Source: Syntrophales bacterium
GTDB lineage: Bacteria; Desulfobacterota; Syntrophia; Syntrophales; UBA2210
Length of the DNA stretch: 14,271 bases
Direction of reading: 5' to 3'
Assembly (NCBI GenBank): GCA_028715865.1
Contig: JAQUQY010000014.1
Location: 1-14,271 of the forward strand
Below are positions 1-8,480 of the stretch, in pieces; position 1 is the first letter of the stretch, and each line of letters begins with the position of its first letter. The notes beneath the pieces were generated by a model. That model was not told the DNA's origin. It saw nothing but the letters and a program-made list of their open reading frames with translations, and made no database searches. The translations under genes and the position numbers were made by a program.

Positions 1-1067
1 CACAAGCCACAACAGTCATTGAAGCAATAGATGTCCAGGTGGGGCGTACAGGAGTTCTCACGCCGGTGGCAAAAATGAAACCTGTCTCCCTGGCCGGCGT
101 CACCATAAGCCATGCCACTCTTCACAACCAGGCCGAAATCATAAAGAAGGATATCCGTGTTGGGGATACCGTTATCATACAGAGGGCGGGAGATGTAATC
201 CCGCAGGTGGTAAAGGTGGTCACGGCGAGGCGTAGCGGCTCAGAAATTCCCTTTGTCATGCCCGCCCAATGTCCCTCCTGTGGATCAAGGATCCACAAGA
301 GCGAAGGCGAAGCGGCACATCGGTGTCTTAACATGGAATGCCCGGCGCAGGTCAGGGAGCGAATCATTCATTTCGTCTCCCGAAAGGGCATGGATATAGA
401 CGGGCTCGGTGAAAAACTCATAGCGGCCTTGCTCGAAAGCCGCCTTATCAGATCCGCAGCCGATATATATTATTTGAAAAAGGAAGACTTGGCTCAGCTT
501 GAAAGAATGGCTGAAAAGTCAGCAGAGAAGATCATGACCGCCATAGAAGCTTCCAGGACCCCCTCCCTGTCCAGGTTCATCTACGCCCTTGGCATTCGAC
601 ACGTGGGAGAAGATACGGCAAAAACTCTTGCTGATACGGTACATGATATCAATGAGTTTGAGTCATTAACGCCAGAAAGCATACAGGCTGTAAAGGGTAT
701 CGGGCCAATCGCCGCGCAAAGCATCGTTGACTTTTTTTCGGAAGATATGAACAGGAAAGCCATAGAGCGCGTTCTCGCGGCGGGTGTGAAGCCCAGGAAA
801 AGGGAAGAGGCTGCGTCGTCAGAAGCATCGCCCTTCAGGGGAAAGACCGTGGTCCTCACTGGCACGCTTGATTCGTACACCCGAAGCGAAGCAAAAAAAA
901 CCTTGGAAAACATGGGGGCTTCAGTTTCGTCATCGCTCTCCAGGGCGACTGATTTCCTCGTCGTTGGAAAAGAACCCGGCTCTAAACTTGCCAAGGCCCG
1001 CGAACTGGGCGCCACGATTCTAGCTGAAGATGAATTTCTTGAATTGCTTAAGCCTGGGGAGCCATGA
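1..1067 (+). CDS. ligA: NAD-dependent DNA ligase LigA, 3' portion (5' end outside window)
   Basis: C-terminal ~354 residues of the NAD+-dependent DNA ligase that seals nicks in replication and repair. The frame is open from base 3, so the GTG at 39 is an internal valine, not the start. The first residues (TTVIEAIDVQVGRTG, then LTPVAK) are the end of the adenylation domain running into the OB fold. A four-Cys zinc finger follows (CPSC and, 14 residues on, CLNMEC; about residues 90-113 of the visible part), then helix-hairpin-helix repeats (GMDIDGLGEKL, ALGIRHVGEDTA, VKGIGPIAAQS). A C-terminal BRCT domain begins at FRGKTVVLTGTL. Full LigA is about 670 aa, so roughly half is missing only because the window starts here. 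The catalytic Lys (KxDG) is in the missing part. The stop overlaps the acyP start (ATGA). Confidence 0.97.
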   Translation, partial: QATTVIEAIDVQVGRTGVLTPVAKMKPVSLAGVTISHATLHNQAEIIKKDIRVGDTVIIQRAGDVIPQVVKVVTARRSGSEIPFVMPAQCPSCGSRIHKSEGEAAHRCLNMECPAQVRERIIHFVSRKGMDIDGLGEKLIAALLESRLIRSAADIYYLKKEDLAQLERMAEKSAEKIMTAIEASRTPSLSRFIYALGIRHVGEDTAKTLADTVHDINEFESLTPESIQAVKGIGPIAAQSIVDFFSEDMNRKAIERVLAAGVKPRKREEAASSEASPFRGKTVVLTGTLDSYTRSEAKKTLENMGASVSSSLSRATDFLVVGKEPGSKLAKARELGATILAEDEFLELLKPGEP

Positions 1068-1357
1068 AGGAGAAGGACAAAGAGACAAGGAGGGCTCGCC
1101 TGTTCATCACAGGAAAGGTGCAGGGAGTCTTTTTCAGAGCCCGTACGCAGGAACAGGCGGAACAGCTGGGTGTCCTGGGGTGGGTAAGGAATCTGCCCGA
1201 TGGAAGGGTTGAAGTGCTTGCCGAAGGTCCGTCCGGGGCCCTGGAGGATCTGATTGGCTGGTGCCGCCGTGGGCCCCGTTTTGCCTATGTTTCAAGGGTA
1301 GAGGTAGTCGAGGAATCTCCAGTTAACGATTTCAAGTCTTTTGAGATCATCTACTGA
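1064..1357 (+). CDS. acyP: Acylphosphatase
   Basis: 97-aa acylphosphatase, a small cytosolic alpha/beta enzyme that hydrolyses carboxyl-phosphate bonds of acylphosphates such as acetyl phosphate or 1,3-bisphosphoglycerate. The signature GKVQGVFFRARTQEQA supplies the phosphate-binding loop and catalytic Arg25. GWVRNLPDGRVEV supplies catalytic Asn43 and the second motif. The domain starts near residue 12 and ends with the usual short Ile-Tyr strand. The first ten residues are a charged extension (Lys/Glu/Arg rich). The ATG at 1064 overlaps the ligA stop by 4 nt and is preceded by GGGGAG, so translation is probably coupled to ligA. No functional link between the two is implied beyond co-transcription. 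Confidence 0.95.
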   Translation: MKEKDKETRRARLFITGKVQGVFFRARTQEQAEQLGVLGWVRNLPDGRVEVLAEGPSGALEDLIGWCRRGPRFAYVSRVEVVEESPVNDFKSFEIIY

Positions 1358-1495
1358 CCGGCCGATGGAAATATCCATGACTCTTCACTACAGACAAAGA
1401 ACCGTTCCACCGGATTTTCTCACTCTTATCTCCTGACGGATGTATTTGCACAGACAACGGCACTCAAACTTCCCCTGACCGGAAACAGGAAAATA

Positions 1496-2356
1496 ATGGA
1501 CGGCTGGTATGCTTATTCCTTCATCGCCTTGATTCTTTTCGGCCTTCAACGCTTTCTCTACAAGGTGTCGGCAGAGGAAAAATGCGACACTACAGTGACA
1601 ACCTTCGCCTTCATGGGAACTGTCACCTGTATCGGTACAATTCTTTTTTTCGCGGCATCGGAACCCGTAGACAATATCCCCTTTCTTGTTTTTATCTCAA
1701 TGGTTAACAGCATGTCCTTTTTTACGGGAACATGGATGACCATCGAATCACTCAAGCATATTCCCGCTTCGACGGCCATGCCCCTGATCCGTCTGAGTAC
1801 GGTTCTTGTAGTGATCTACGGAATTTTCTTCTTCGGAGATCGCCCTTCCCCGGCCCAGGCCGCCGGCATAGCCCTTGCCATGGCGGTAATCATGATTATA
1901 GCCTGGTCCCCCTCTCAACAGGGAAGTTACCGGGGAAAACAGCTTCGGGGGATAGCCTTTGCCATGACGGCTCTCGTCGCTGGTTCCGTGGCGGCCATCT
2001 CCAGTGCCTACGCCGCTCTTTATGTCAACAAGCTTGCCTTCATCGCCCTTTCCTATTTCATGGGCATGCTTTTTTCTGTTGGCATTAAGGGTACGGGGGG
2101 GTCCACTCGGGTGGAGGGTTCAGCAAAGAAGGCTCTTACAATCGGCCTGTGTATTGGAATCATCAATTTCGCGGGTTTCTACGCCCTGCTCCAGGCGCTT
2201 GCCCGCGGCCCATTATCTATTATCATACCCTTCACGGGCCTGTACTTTGTAGTAGCAGTGCTTCTATCCGCGGCCATCTATGGTGAAAAGATGAGCATGG
2301 GAAGAGTGACTGCTCTGATCTTGACAATTCTCGCTGTAATCATTATGAGATTTTGA
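1496..2356 (+). CDS. EamA/DMT-type 10-TM transporter
   Basis: 286-aa, strongly hydrophobic protein that looks like a drug/metabolite transporter superfamily (EamA) permease: two repeats of about five helices each. The first repeat covers about residues 1-135, including the segment STAMPLIRLSTVLVVIYGIF and the loop FGDRPSPAQAAGIALA typical of the end of an EamA repeat. The second covers about 150-286, with GFYALLQALARGPLSIIIPF and the matching ending AAIYGEKMSMGRVTALILTI. The duplicated motif (Y/FG-[DE]-x-x-[ST] then a final helix) fits the family. The substrate cannot be told from sequence. The start is preceded by an AGGAAA site about 5 nt upstream. It lies 138 nt after acyP with no clear terminator between, so read-through is possible. 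Its 3' end converges on the cupin gene. Confidence 0.85.
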   Translation: MDGWYAYSFIALILFGLQRFLYKVSAEEKCDTTVTTFAFMGTVTCIGTILFFAASEPVDNIPFLVFISMVNSMSFFTGTWMTIESLKHIPASTAMPLIRLSTVLVVIYGIFFFGDRPSPAQAAGIALAMAVIMIIAWSPSQQGSYRGKQLRGIAFAMTALVAGSVAAISSAYAALYVNKLAFIALSYFMGMLFSVGIKGTGGSTRVEGSAKKALTIGLCIGIINFAGFYALLQALARGPLSIIIPFTGLYFVVAVLLSAAIYGEKMSMGRVTALILTILAVIIMRF

Positions 2357-2360
2357 AGAC

Positions 2361-2396
2361 GCTGTTCCCGCGAAGAAAATGCGCAGGGGAACGAGC
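2361..2396. terminator. Possible hairpin between convergent genes
   Basis: In the 51-nt gap between the convergent EamA and cupin genes, GCT-GTTCCC-GCG can pair with CGC-GGGAAC-AGC with small bulges around a 9-nt A-rich loop. There is no good T-run on either side, so it is a weak candidate for a two-way terminator. Confidence 0.35.
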
Positions 2397-2407
2397 AGAA
2401 ATGCCGT

Positions 2408-2749
2408 TCAGGATCGCCCGTAATCGTCCTCCATGCGCCGTATATCGTCCTCTCCGAAATAATCACCCGTCTGAATCTCTATGAGAACCAGGTCCCGGGA
2501 TCCGCCGTTCTCAAGCCTGTGCGGAACGTTCATTGGAATGTCAATGGACTGGCCGGCATTTAGGGTCTTAAGGTCATCTCCAAGGTTTATTATCGCTTCC
2601 CCGCTGATTATATGCCAGTGTTCGCGGCGCCTCCTGTGCGCCTGGAGGCTCGTACGTTCACCGGGACGTACGACAATTCTTTTCACTTTGTGATCCTCTT
2701 CGTGAGAAAGAACCAGGTAAAATCCCCAGGGACGGTTTTGTTCTTCCAT
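2408..2749 (-). CDS. Single-domain cupin, mannose-6-phosphate isomerase type II-like
   Basis: 113-aa stand-alone cupin resembling the C-terminal domain of bifunctional mannose-6-phosphate isomerase/GDP-mannose pyrophosphorylase (PF01050-like). The opening RPWGFYLVL, then VKRIVVRPGERTSLQ, REHWHIISGEA, IPMNVPHRLEN, and the ending EIQTGDYFGEDDIRRMEDD are the family's successive blocks. In relatives the first cupin motif usually reads Q-x-H-x-H. Here it is Q36-A-H38-R39-R40, so the second His is Arg, while E43 and H77 are kept. It may isomerise a sugar phosphate in surface-polysaccharide precursor synthesis, but the nucleotidyltransferase half is absent and the activity is unproven. The start follows GAGGT 8 nt upstream. 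It lies 27 nt after the aminotransferase and is probably co-transcribed with it. Confidence 0.85.
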   Translation of the reverse strand: MEEQNRPWGFYLVLSHEEDHKVKRIVVRPGERTSLQAHRRRREHWHIISGEAIINLGDDLKTLNAGQSIDIPMNVPHRLENGGSRDLVLIEIQTGDYFGEDDIRRMEDDYGRS

Positions 2750-2776
2750 TATTTATTACCTCGTGATGAAAGGTTC

Positions 2777-3967
2777 TCAGGATCCACCCCTGATTTCTTC
2801 AAAAACGTCCCGAAACCCATCCATGGCTCCTGAAATGGTCTCGTCATCGACGCAATAGGCAATGCGTATGTAACCGGGACCCGCGAAACCGCTTCCGGGA
2901 ACGGTGAGAATCTTTTTCTGCTGAAGCCTCCGCGCGTATTCCACATCGTCTTCCAGCGGACTTTTCATAAACAGGTAGAAGGCTCCTTCGGGCTTCACCA
3001 CCTCGTATCCTATTTCGGAAAGACCTCCACACAGAAGATCCCGTTTACGCTGATACTCCCCGCTTGAAACATGAATTCCCTGCATGCGTGCCGCCACACG
3101 CTGCATGAAAGCAGGGGCGTTCACGAAGCCGAGGATTCTATTTGCCAGGGATAGGCCGTCCATGATGCTATCGCAATGGGAGGCATCGGGATTGACGGCT
3201 ATAAAGCCAATACGCTCTCCCGGAATGGAAAGAGTTTTTGAATAGGACGTTACCGTCAGGCTGTTCCGGCAATTCGCCAGCAGGCTGGGCACCTCTTTTC
3301 CATCATAGACGATGTCACGGTAGGGTTCGTCCGATACGAGGTATATATCCCGCTTCAGATCCCTCCCCTTCCTTTCCAGCAGACGCGACAATCCCTCTAT
3401 GGATTTGGCATCATAGATTTTTCCCGTGGGATTGTTGGGGGAGTTAATGAGAACCACCTTCGTCTTTTCGTTGACAGCCTTCTCAATCTCCTCCAAATCA
3501 AGGGAAAAATCCGGACATGTGGGGGCAAACCGTGGAACCCCGCCCATGTTATCGACATAGAAACGATATTCCGCGAAAAAAGGTGTTGGAATTACAACCT
3601 CGTCACCGGGATCGAGAAGCGTCTTGAATACAACGTTCAACGCTCCAGCGGCGCCGCAGGTCATGACTATGTGTTTCCAGGTTACATGAACTCCCTGGCT
3701 CTCAACGAGATATGCAGCCACTGCCGTCCTGGTTTCCTCAAGACCCGCGTTGGGCATATAGCCGTGAATGCCGCCAGAGTCCTCTTCCGCGGCTTCCTTA
3801 ATGATTCTCCTGAACTGTTCTGGAGGCGGCAGGTTGGGATTTCCAAGGCTGAAATCGAATACACTGTGTACACCGAATTCCTTCTTCAACCTCAACCCGT
3901 CCTCGAACATCTTTCGAATCCAGGAAGACTGGGACATGAATGAATGCATTTTTTTTGCGATTGCCAT
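2777..3967 (-). CDS. Pyridoxal-phosphate aminotransferase, class I/II
   Basis: 396-aa fold-type I aminotransferase that transfers an amino group between an amino acid and a 2-oxo acid in the cytosol. Visible landmarks are SLGNPNLPPPEQ (substrate loop), CGAAGALNVVFKTLLDPGDEV (cofactor phosphate region), NSPNNPTG with Asn179, SDEPY with Asp213, SYSKTLSIPGERIG with Schiff-base Lys244, and GYIRIAY with Arg368, which binds the substrate carboxylate. All catalytic positions are intact. An upstream ATG at 4057 is in frame but has no ribosome site. The ATG at 3967 has GAGGAA about 7 nt before it and gives the MAIAKKMHSFMSQSSWIRKM start usual for this subfamily. The specific amino acid cannot be told. 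The subfamily is related to aspartate/broad-specificity enzymes. It is the likely first gene of a pair with the cupin. Confidence 0.93.
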   Translation of the reverse strand: MAIAKKMHSFMSQSSWIRKMFEDGLRLKKEFGVHSVFDFSLGNPNLPPPEQFRRIIKEAAEEDSGGIHGYMPNAGLEETRTAVAAYLVESQGVHVTWKHIVMTCGAAGALNVVFKTLLDPGDEVVIPTPFFAEYRFYVDNMGGVPRFAPTCPDFSLDLEEIEKAVNEKTKVVLINSPNNPTGKIYDAKSIEGLSRLLERKGRDLKRDIYLVSDEPYRDIVYDGKEVPSLLANCRNSLTVTSYSKTLSIPGERIGFIAVNPDASHCDSIMDGLSLANRILGFVNAPAFMQRVAARMQGIHVSSGEYQRKRDLLCGGLSEIGYEVVKPEGAFYLFMKSPLEDDVEYARRLQQKKILTVPGSGFAGPGYIRIAYCVDDETISGAMDGFRDVFEEIRGGS

Positions 3968-4133
3968 AGGCAATTCCTCGCTAGATGAATAAGGGTTCCC
4001 TTCAGATTGCTGAAACCGGCCTTTCCGGTCAATCAGGAGTGCCGGAGGGTTACGCAACTTCTAACAAAAGCAATTTCAAAGGGCAACCTTTTATTCCACC
4101 GGCGGCGGGACGGAACCTGCTCCTCCCGGATTC

Positions 4134-5051
4134 TCAGAACTGACCTCCGGAAGTAATGTACTCGGAAACGAGTCCTTCAATGAGATCATCTTTCTTCTTC
4201 CATAAAGCGCGCACCCATGCTTGAAAACGGTTACGGAAGGCACTATCATTCATGTAATCACCCCTGAGGAACTCCTCTGGAACCAGGTGCTCTTCAACTC
4301 GCACAACAACCCTGGACACACGGCCGCAGAGAAAATTCCAAAAATTTATGGGACCGTCAGGATATAAAATTGTGACGTCAAGAAGTTTTCGTATTTTGCC
4401 GTTCATGGCTCCCAGGGCAAAGGCCAGCCCTCCCGCCTTTGGATTCAGAAGGTGGCGGTATGGGGAATTTTGTTTTTCATGTTTCTCAGCTGTAAATCTT
4501 GTTCCCTCTATGAAGTTCAGAATCGACACCGGCGTATGGATGTAACGCTCGCACATTTTACGGGTCGTTTCCAAATCTTTCCCCCGCAGTTCAGGATGTT
4601 TCTCAAGCTGTTTCTTCGAGTAGCGTTTCATGAAGGGATAATCCAGGGCCCACCAGGCACTCCCGAGAATGGGAATCCATGCCAATTCTTTCTTCAGAAA
4701 AAATTTCGGAAAGGCTATCCTGTTTCCGAAGGTACGCAGAAGAACCACGATATCCGTCCATGATTGATGATTGCTGTTTACAAAATACCACTCGTCGCTT
4801 CTAAGCCCTTCCAGGCCCTTGATGTCCCATTTGATGTTCTGGGTAAGCTTCAATGAAAACAGGATCCCCCACAGCCACCCCCTGACCATCGCCATGACCC
4901 ATCGGGAGTTGCGCGCCTGAAAGCCCTTGTGGGGAATGAGAAGTTTCGTCATAGCGAAGATATGAACCGGGACAGTCCACACAATCGTATTGATCACGAC
5001 AAGCAGTATACATGTCGCCCCCAGCATGGTGGATGGAAGAAAAGAAAGCAT
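4134..5051 (-). CDS. YihG-like 1-acylglycerol-phosphate acyltransferase
   Basis: 305-aa membrane-bound acyltransferase of the PlsC superfamily, expected to add the sn-2 acyl chain to lysophosphatidic acid or remodel phospholipids at the inner membrane. A hydrophobic N-terminal helix (about residues 9-32) is followed by a short basic stretch. The HX4D motif is NHQSWTD (His95, Asp100). The segment FLKKELAWIPILG, then WALDYPFMKRYSKKQL and RGKDLETTRK, closely follows E. coli YihG as I remember it. FIEGTRFT is the EGTR motif (182-185). Start choice: the ATG at 5096 lacks a ribosome site, whereas the ATG at 5051 has GGGAG 8 nt upstream and gives the length expected for YihG (about 310 aa). It is divergent from the UPF0182 gene. 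Confidence 0.92.
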   Translation of the reverse strand: MLSFLPSTMLGATCILLVVINTIVWTVPVHIFAMTKLLIPHKGFQARNSRWVMAMVRGWLWGILFSLKLTQNIKWDIKGLEGLRSDEWYFVNSNHQSWTDIVVLLRTFGNRIAFPKFFLKKELAWIPILGSAWWALDYPFMKRYSKKQLEKHPELRGKDLETTRKMCERYIHTPVSILNFIEGTRFTAEKHEKQNSPYRHLLNPKAGGLAFALGAMNGKIRKLLDVTILYPDGPINFWNFLCGRVSRVVVRVEEHLVPEEFLRGDYMNDSAFRNRFQAWVRALWKKKDDLIEGLVSEYITSGGQF

Positions 5052-5114
5052 ATCAAAGCTCCCTGTTAATACGTTCCGCAAAAAAGTTACAGTCATGAAC
5101 AGCTGTTTAGAGCA

Positions 5115-5143
5115 AGCATAAACATTATTTCAAAATTTTTCAA
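5115..5143 (-). promoter_or_regulatory. Candidate sigma-70 promoter for the acyltransferase gene
   Basis: On the minus strand TTGAAA (5138-5143), a 17-nt A/T-rich spacer and TATGCT (5115-5120) form a reasonable -35/-10 pair. Transcription would begin near 5108, leaving a leader of about 57 nt before the preferred ATG at 5051. Confidence 0.45.
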
Positions 5144-5196
5144 AGCGGCGAACACTTTCCCATATTTTTGATGAAATTCGGTCAACCCGGATAATC

Positions 5197-5226
5197 TTGA
5201 CAAGGAATTCCGTTTACCTGTACTTT
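5197..5226 (+). promoter_or_regulatory. Candidate promoter for the UPF0182 gene
   Basis: A consensus TTGACA -35 (5197-5202) is followed after 18 nt by TACTTT (5221-5226), a weak -10. The start of transcription would be near 5233, about 54 nt before the ATG at 5287. Confidence 0.4.
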
Positions 5227-5286
5227 ATGCAGTAATTATCAATTTAATCCCAAAGACTAATCAATAGCGAAGGAGCTGCTCTGGCA

Positions 5287-8022
5287 ATGCCAAAATACAT
5301 GAAATATATAGGAATCGGTATTCTGGTACTGATTTTGATGTCCACCTTTTTTGAAACCATCATCGAAGCCTTCGTGCATTTTTATTTTTTCGACTCCCTT
5401 GGTTTTTCACAGGTATTCTGGACCTATTTCCTGACAGAATACATGGTTCACTTTATATTCTTCCTGGCGGCAGTGCTGTTCTGCGGAATCAATCTGGCCG
5501 CCGCATTGCGCCTGACAACATCACATAGCCGTTTTCTTTATCTGGGTCAGGTTTCCCTGCCCATAAAAGCCGTTAAATGGTCATTTGCCGCCTTTACTGT
5601 TCTGGTCGCCTGGCTCATCAGCGCTTACCCCGCTTCTCACTGGCTGGAAGTTCTGATGTACCTGCAGCGTTCTCCCTTTGGAGAGGTGGATCCCATCTTC
5701 ATGCAGGATATTTCCTTTTATCTTTTTTCTCTTCCTCTTTTTGAAATGATCCGCACTTTTTTCATGGCGGTTTTATTTATCTCCCTCGTTACTACTGCGG
5801 GAGCCTATTTCATCCTGGGAGGCGTAACCATAACACCCCAAAACTTCTCCCTTCAGCCCGCTGTCAGAACACACGCGGTTTTTTTCCTGGCCGCTTTTTT
5901 CCTGTTACAGATGTTCAGCTTCTGGCTGAACAGGTACGCCCTCCTCTTTTCCCCGGAGGGACTGATCTTCGGCATAACTTACGTGGACGAACGGGTTCGC
6001 ATTCCCGTATACGGCGGACTTATGGCATTATGTGCCGTGGGCTTCCTCATGGCGGGGCTGGGGCTTATTAAACGATCACTGAAGCCCCCTGCTGCGGCGG
6101 CAGGAATTTTGGTTATTTCCCTCATTGTTTTCAACAGAATGCTGCCGGCCTTTATGCAGCGATTCTCTGTGGATCCCAACGAACTTGAGCGTGAAAGAGT
6201 CTATCTTGACCACCACATTCAATCAACCCGATCCGCCTACGGTCTAAACGAAATTGTTGAAAAACCCTATCCCGTGGATCACAAGCTCACCATAACTGAC
6301 CTGAAGAACAATCGCCTTACAATTGAAAACATCCCGCTCTGGGACTACCGTCCACTCCTGGACACTTACACCCAGATACAGGCGATCCGCCCATATTATG
6401 ACTTCAATGACATCGATATAGCCCGGTACGATTTTAACGGCGACTACCGCCAGATCATGCTTGCTCCCCGCGAACTGGACCAGCGGCGGCTGCCGGCTGA
6501 TTCCCAGACATGGGTGAACAAAACCTTTGTTTACACCCACGGCTACGGCGTAGTCGCCAGCCCGGTAAATGTATTTACGGAAGAAGGATTGCCGGAACTC
6601 TTTATTCGGGACATTCCACCCAGACTTATGGTGGAGCTTGAACTCGACCGGCCGGAAATATACTTCGGTGAGCGGACGAACGAAACTATCGTGGTGAAGG
6701 CAGGGACAGAGGAGTTCGACTACCCCTATGGCGAAACAAATGAATTCACCACTTACATTGAAGAAACGGGTGTCGGCACGGGATCCCTTTTCCGGAGGTT
6801 AATATTCTCCATCTATTTCGGAACCATTAATTACCTCATTACCGACTATATCCTTCCTGAGAGCCGAATAGTCTACTTCCGCAACATCCATCAGCGTGTC
6901 AGGACACTGGCTCCATTCCTCTCTTACGACCATGATCCTTATATAACGATTGTGGACGGCCGAATGTACTGGATATATGACGCCTACACCACAACAAGCA
7001 GATATCCATATTCCCGTCCCTACGCACAGAACCTGAACTATATCCGCAATTCCGTAAAGGTCGTTATCGACGCCTATAACGGCGAGACAATCTTTTACAC
7101 CATCGGCGAGGGAACGGATCCTCTTATTCGAGCATACCAGCGCGTTTTCCCGGACCTTTTCGTTTCCATTGACAACATGCCCCAGGGGCTCCGTAACCAG
7201 GTACGCTATCCCCAGGACCTATTTGATATCCAAGCCTCCATGTTCCGTGTATACCACATGCGCGATCCTGTCATGTTCTATAACCGGGAAGACGTATGGG
7301 AGTTTCCCCGGGAACGCGTTTTCGGCGCCGCGCAGACCATGGAAAGTTATTACACGATCTTGCGGTTTCCCGATGAACAAGAGGAAGAGTTCATCCTTAT
7401 GATGCCGTTCACCCCTTCTAATCGTGACAACATGATAGCCTGGCTTTCGGGCCGGTCCGACGGCGATAATTACGGAAGCCTGCTACTTTTCAGGTTCCCC
7501 AGGGGTGAACTGGTTTTCGGGCCCATGCAGATAGAAGCTCGCATCGATCAGACTGCCGAAATAGCCCAACAGCTGGCCCTATGGGACCAGGCCGGTACTC
7601 GAGTGTTGCGGGGAAGTCAACTCGTTATACCCGTCGAAAACTCAGTTCTCTATATCAAACCGCTCTTTCTGAGGGCCGTTGAAGGACGTCTGCCTGAATT
7701 GAGGCGTGTCCTGGCCTCAGACGGAAACCGGGTAGTCATGGAAGCGGGACTCGAACAGGCCCTGGAGCGTCTCTTAAGTGACCGTCCCCTGCCGGCCGCG
7801 CTACCCCAGGATGTTCGCCTGCCTGACGCGGTTATTGAAAGTATACCGGGCGTACCTCTAACCGCCGTGCAGGAACTTGCCAGGCAGGCTCTCGAGCGAT
7901 ACGAAAGCGCTCAGCGGGCTCTACGGGAGGGTAACTGGGCGAAATATGGAGAAGAAATCAGCAAGTTGCGTGAAGACCTTCAGAGACTGGCAGAATCCGG
8001 CATGCTCAACCCGGGCCGGTGA
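5287..8022 (+). CDS. UPF0182 family large membrane protein
   Basis: 911-aa protein of the UPF0182 (COG1615) family, whose biochemical role is unknown. The first ~290 residues hold about seven membrane helices (near 7-28, 50-72, 95-113, 150-175, 195-213, 244-262, 270-288). Then comes the family block RFSVDPNELERERVYLDHHI and QSTRSAYGLN. The rest is a large, Tyr/Asp-rich, probably extracytoplasmic domain containing LWDYRPLLDTYTQIQAIRPYY, DYPYGE and the segment around FRVYHMRDPVMFYNREDVW. The C-terminus ends in a charged helix (ERYESAQRALREGNWAKYGE) that family members commonly keep. Length is normal (about 900-1000 aa) and I see no frameshift. AAGGAG lies 9-10 nt before the ATG. It stands alone between a divergent acyltransferase gene and a strong terminator. 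Confidence 0.93.
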   Translation: MPKYMKYIGIGILVLILMSTFFETIIEAFVHFYFFDSLGFSQVFWTYFLTEYMVHFIFFLAAVLFCGINLAAALRLTTSHSRFLYLGQVSLPIKAVKWSFAAFTVLVAWLISAYPASHWLEVLMYLQRSPFGEVDPIFMQDISFYLFSLPLFEMIRTFFMAVLFISLVTTAGAYFILGGVTITPQNFSLQPAVRTHAVFFLAAFFLLQMFSFWLNRYALLFSPEGLIFGITYVDERVRIPVYGGLMALCAVGFLMAGLGLIKRSLKPPAAAAGILVISLIVFNRMLPAFMQRFSVDPNELERERVYLDHHIQSTRSAYGLNEIVEKPYPVDHKLTITDLKNNRLTIENIPLWDYRPLLDTYTQIQAIRPYYDFNDIDIARYDFNGDYRQIMLAPRELDQRRLPADSQTWVNKTFVYTHGYGVVASPVNVFTEEGLPELFIRDIPPRLMVELELDRPEIYFGERTNETIVVKAGTEEFDYPYGETNEFTTYIEETGVGTGSLFRRLIFSIYFGTINYLITDYILPESRIVYFRNIHQRVRTLAPFLSYDHDPYITIVDGRMYWIYDAYTTTSRYPYSRPYAQNLNYIRNSVKVVIDAYNGETIFYTIGEGTDPLIRAYQRVFPDLFVSIDNMPQGLRNQVRYPQDLFDIQASMFRVYHMRDPVMFYNREDVWEFPRERVFGAAQTMESYYTILRFPDEQEEEFILMMPFTPSNRDNMIAWLSGRSDGDNYGSLLLFRFPRGELVFGPMQIEARIDQTAEIAQQLALWDQAGTRVLRGSQLVIPVENSVLYIKPLFLRAVEGRLPELRRVLASDGNRVVMEAGLEQALERLLSDRPLPAALPQDVRLPDAVIESIPGVPLTAVQELARQALERYESAQRALREGNWAKYGEEISKLREDLQRLAESGMLNPGR

Positions 8023-8077
8023 TAATAAAAAGCCATCTGCGCCTATTCAACAGGGCTAATGGCTGGTTATCCGCAAG

Positions 8078-8111
8078 AAAGGCCCTCTTATTCGAAGATA
8101 AGGGGGCCTTT
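8078..8111 (+). terminator. Rho-independent terminator of the UPF0182 gene
   Basis: A 14-bp stem (AAAGGCCCTCTTAT against ATAAGGGGGCCTTT, one G-U pair) with a 6-nt loop (TCGAAG) begins 56 nt after the UPF0182 stop and is followed by a broken T-rich stretch. It also lies downstream of the leftward AtpZ-like gene and may act from both sides. Confidence 0.8.
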
Positions 8112-8129
8112 AACTGTATTTTTATGTCT

Positions 8130-8151
8130 ATTATCGGTACCCGGTGATAAT
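8130..8151 (-). repeat. Small inverted repeat downstream of the AtpZ-like gene
   Basis: ATTATC and GATAAT (6-bp arms) flank a 10-nt centre containing the palindrome GGTACC. It lies 25 nt past the stop of the leftward AtpZ-like gene and may help end that transcript together with the stronger hairpin further on. There is no clear T-run. Confidence 0.3.
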
Positions 8152-8176
8152 CCAGCCGGAACCTGTAACCCTGATA

Positions 8177-8419
8177 TTAATGCACATTTCTCTTGTGCCA
8201 GGCTTCCCAGTACAGTCTTCCCACCGACAGAAAGAGTCCCAGAGTAAGCAATCCAAGCATGAAGGTGGGCTGAGTCCCAAAGCGCTGATCAATCATGTAA
8301 CCTACATAGAAGAACACGAAAGTTGCGATTGCGATCACGAAACCCCAAGCGCTCAGCACAATTATGTTCGTGTATTTCGTGTAGAGATTTTCATTGTCTA
8401 TGTTTCGTCGCAGTATCAT
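8177..8419 (-). CDS. AtpZ/AtpI-like two-helix membrane protein
   Basis: 80-aa protein resembling the F0F1-ATPase subunit-I/AtpZ family (PF09527-like). It has an N-terminal polar segment, a first helix at about residues 20-41, the motif GYMIDQRFGTQPTFMLGLL (family pattern G-x-x-[IL]-D-x-[KR]-F-x-T-x-P), a second helix at about 48-66, and an RLYWEAWHKR tail. In other bacteria AtpI/AtpZ proteins sit at the head of the ATP synthase operon and are linked to assembly and to Mg2+/Ca2+ handling. Here no other ATP synthase gene is present in the window, and the partner is an unrecognised small membrane protein 61 nt upstream. A consensus AGGAGGT (8427-8433) sits 7 nt before the ATG. Assignment rests on the motif and topology, as the protein is short. 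Confidence 0.75.
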   Translation of the reverse strand: MILRRNIDNENLYTKYTNIIVLSAWGFVIAIATFVFFYVGYMIDQRFGTQPTFMLGLLTLGLFLSVGRLYWEAWHKRNVH

Positions 8420-8480
8420 GACCCTTACCTCCTCTCATGCCGGAAATTCATTAAAGCTCCGGTTAATGGATTTTTATTAA

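Noticed and set aside
581..1015. 144-codon leftward reading frame
   Set aside because: Antisense shadow of the LigA helix-hairpin-helix and BRCT coding sequence.
1368..1382. Near-palindrome ATGGA-N4-TCCAT after acyP
   Set aside because: Only 5-bp arms, no G/C-rich stem and no T-run, so not a convincing terminator.
3968..4057. Longer N-terminus for the aminotransferase from the ATG at 4057
   Set aside because: No ribosome site, and the added 30 residues are not part of the family fold; the ATG at 3967 has GAGGAA and the usual start sequence.
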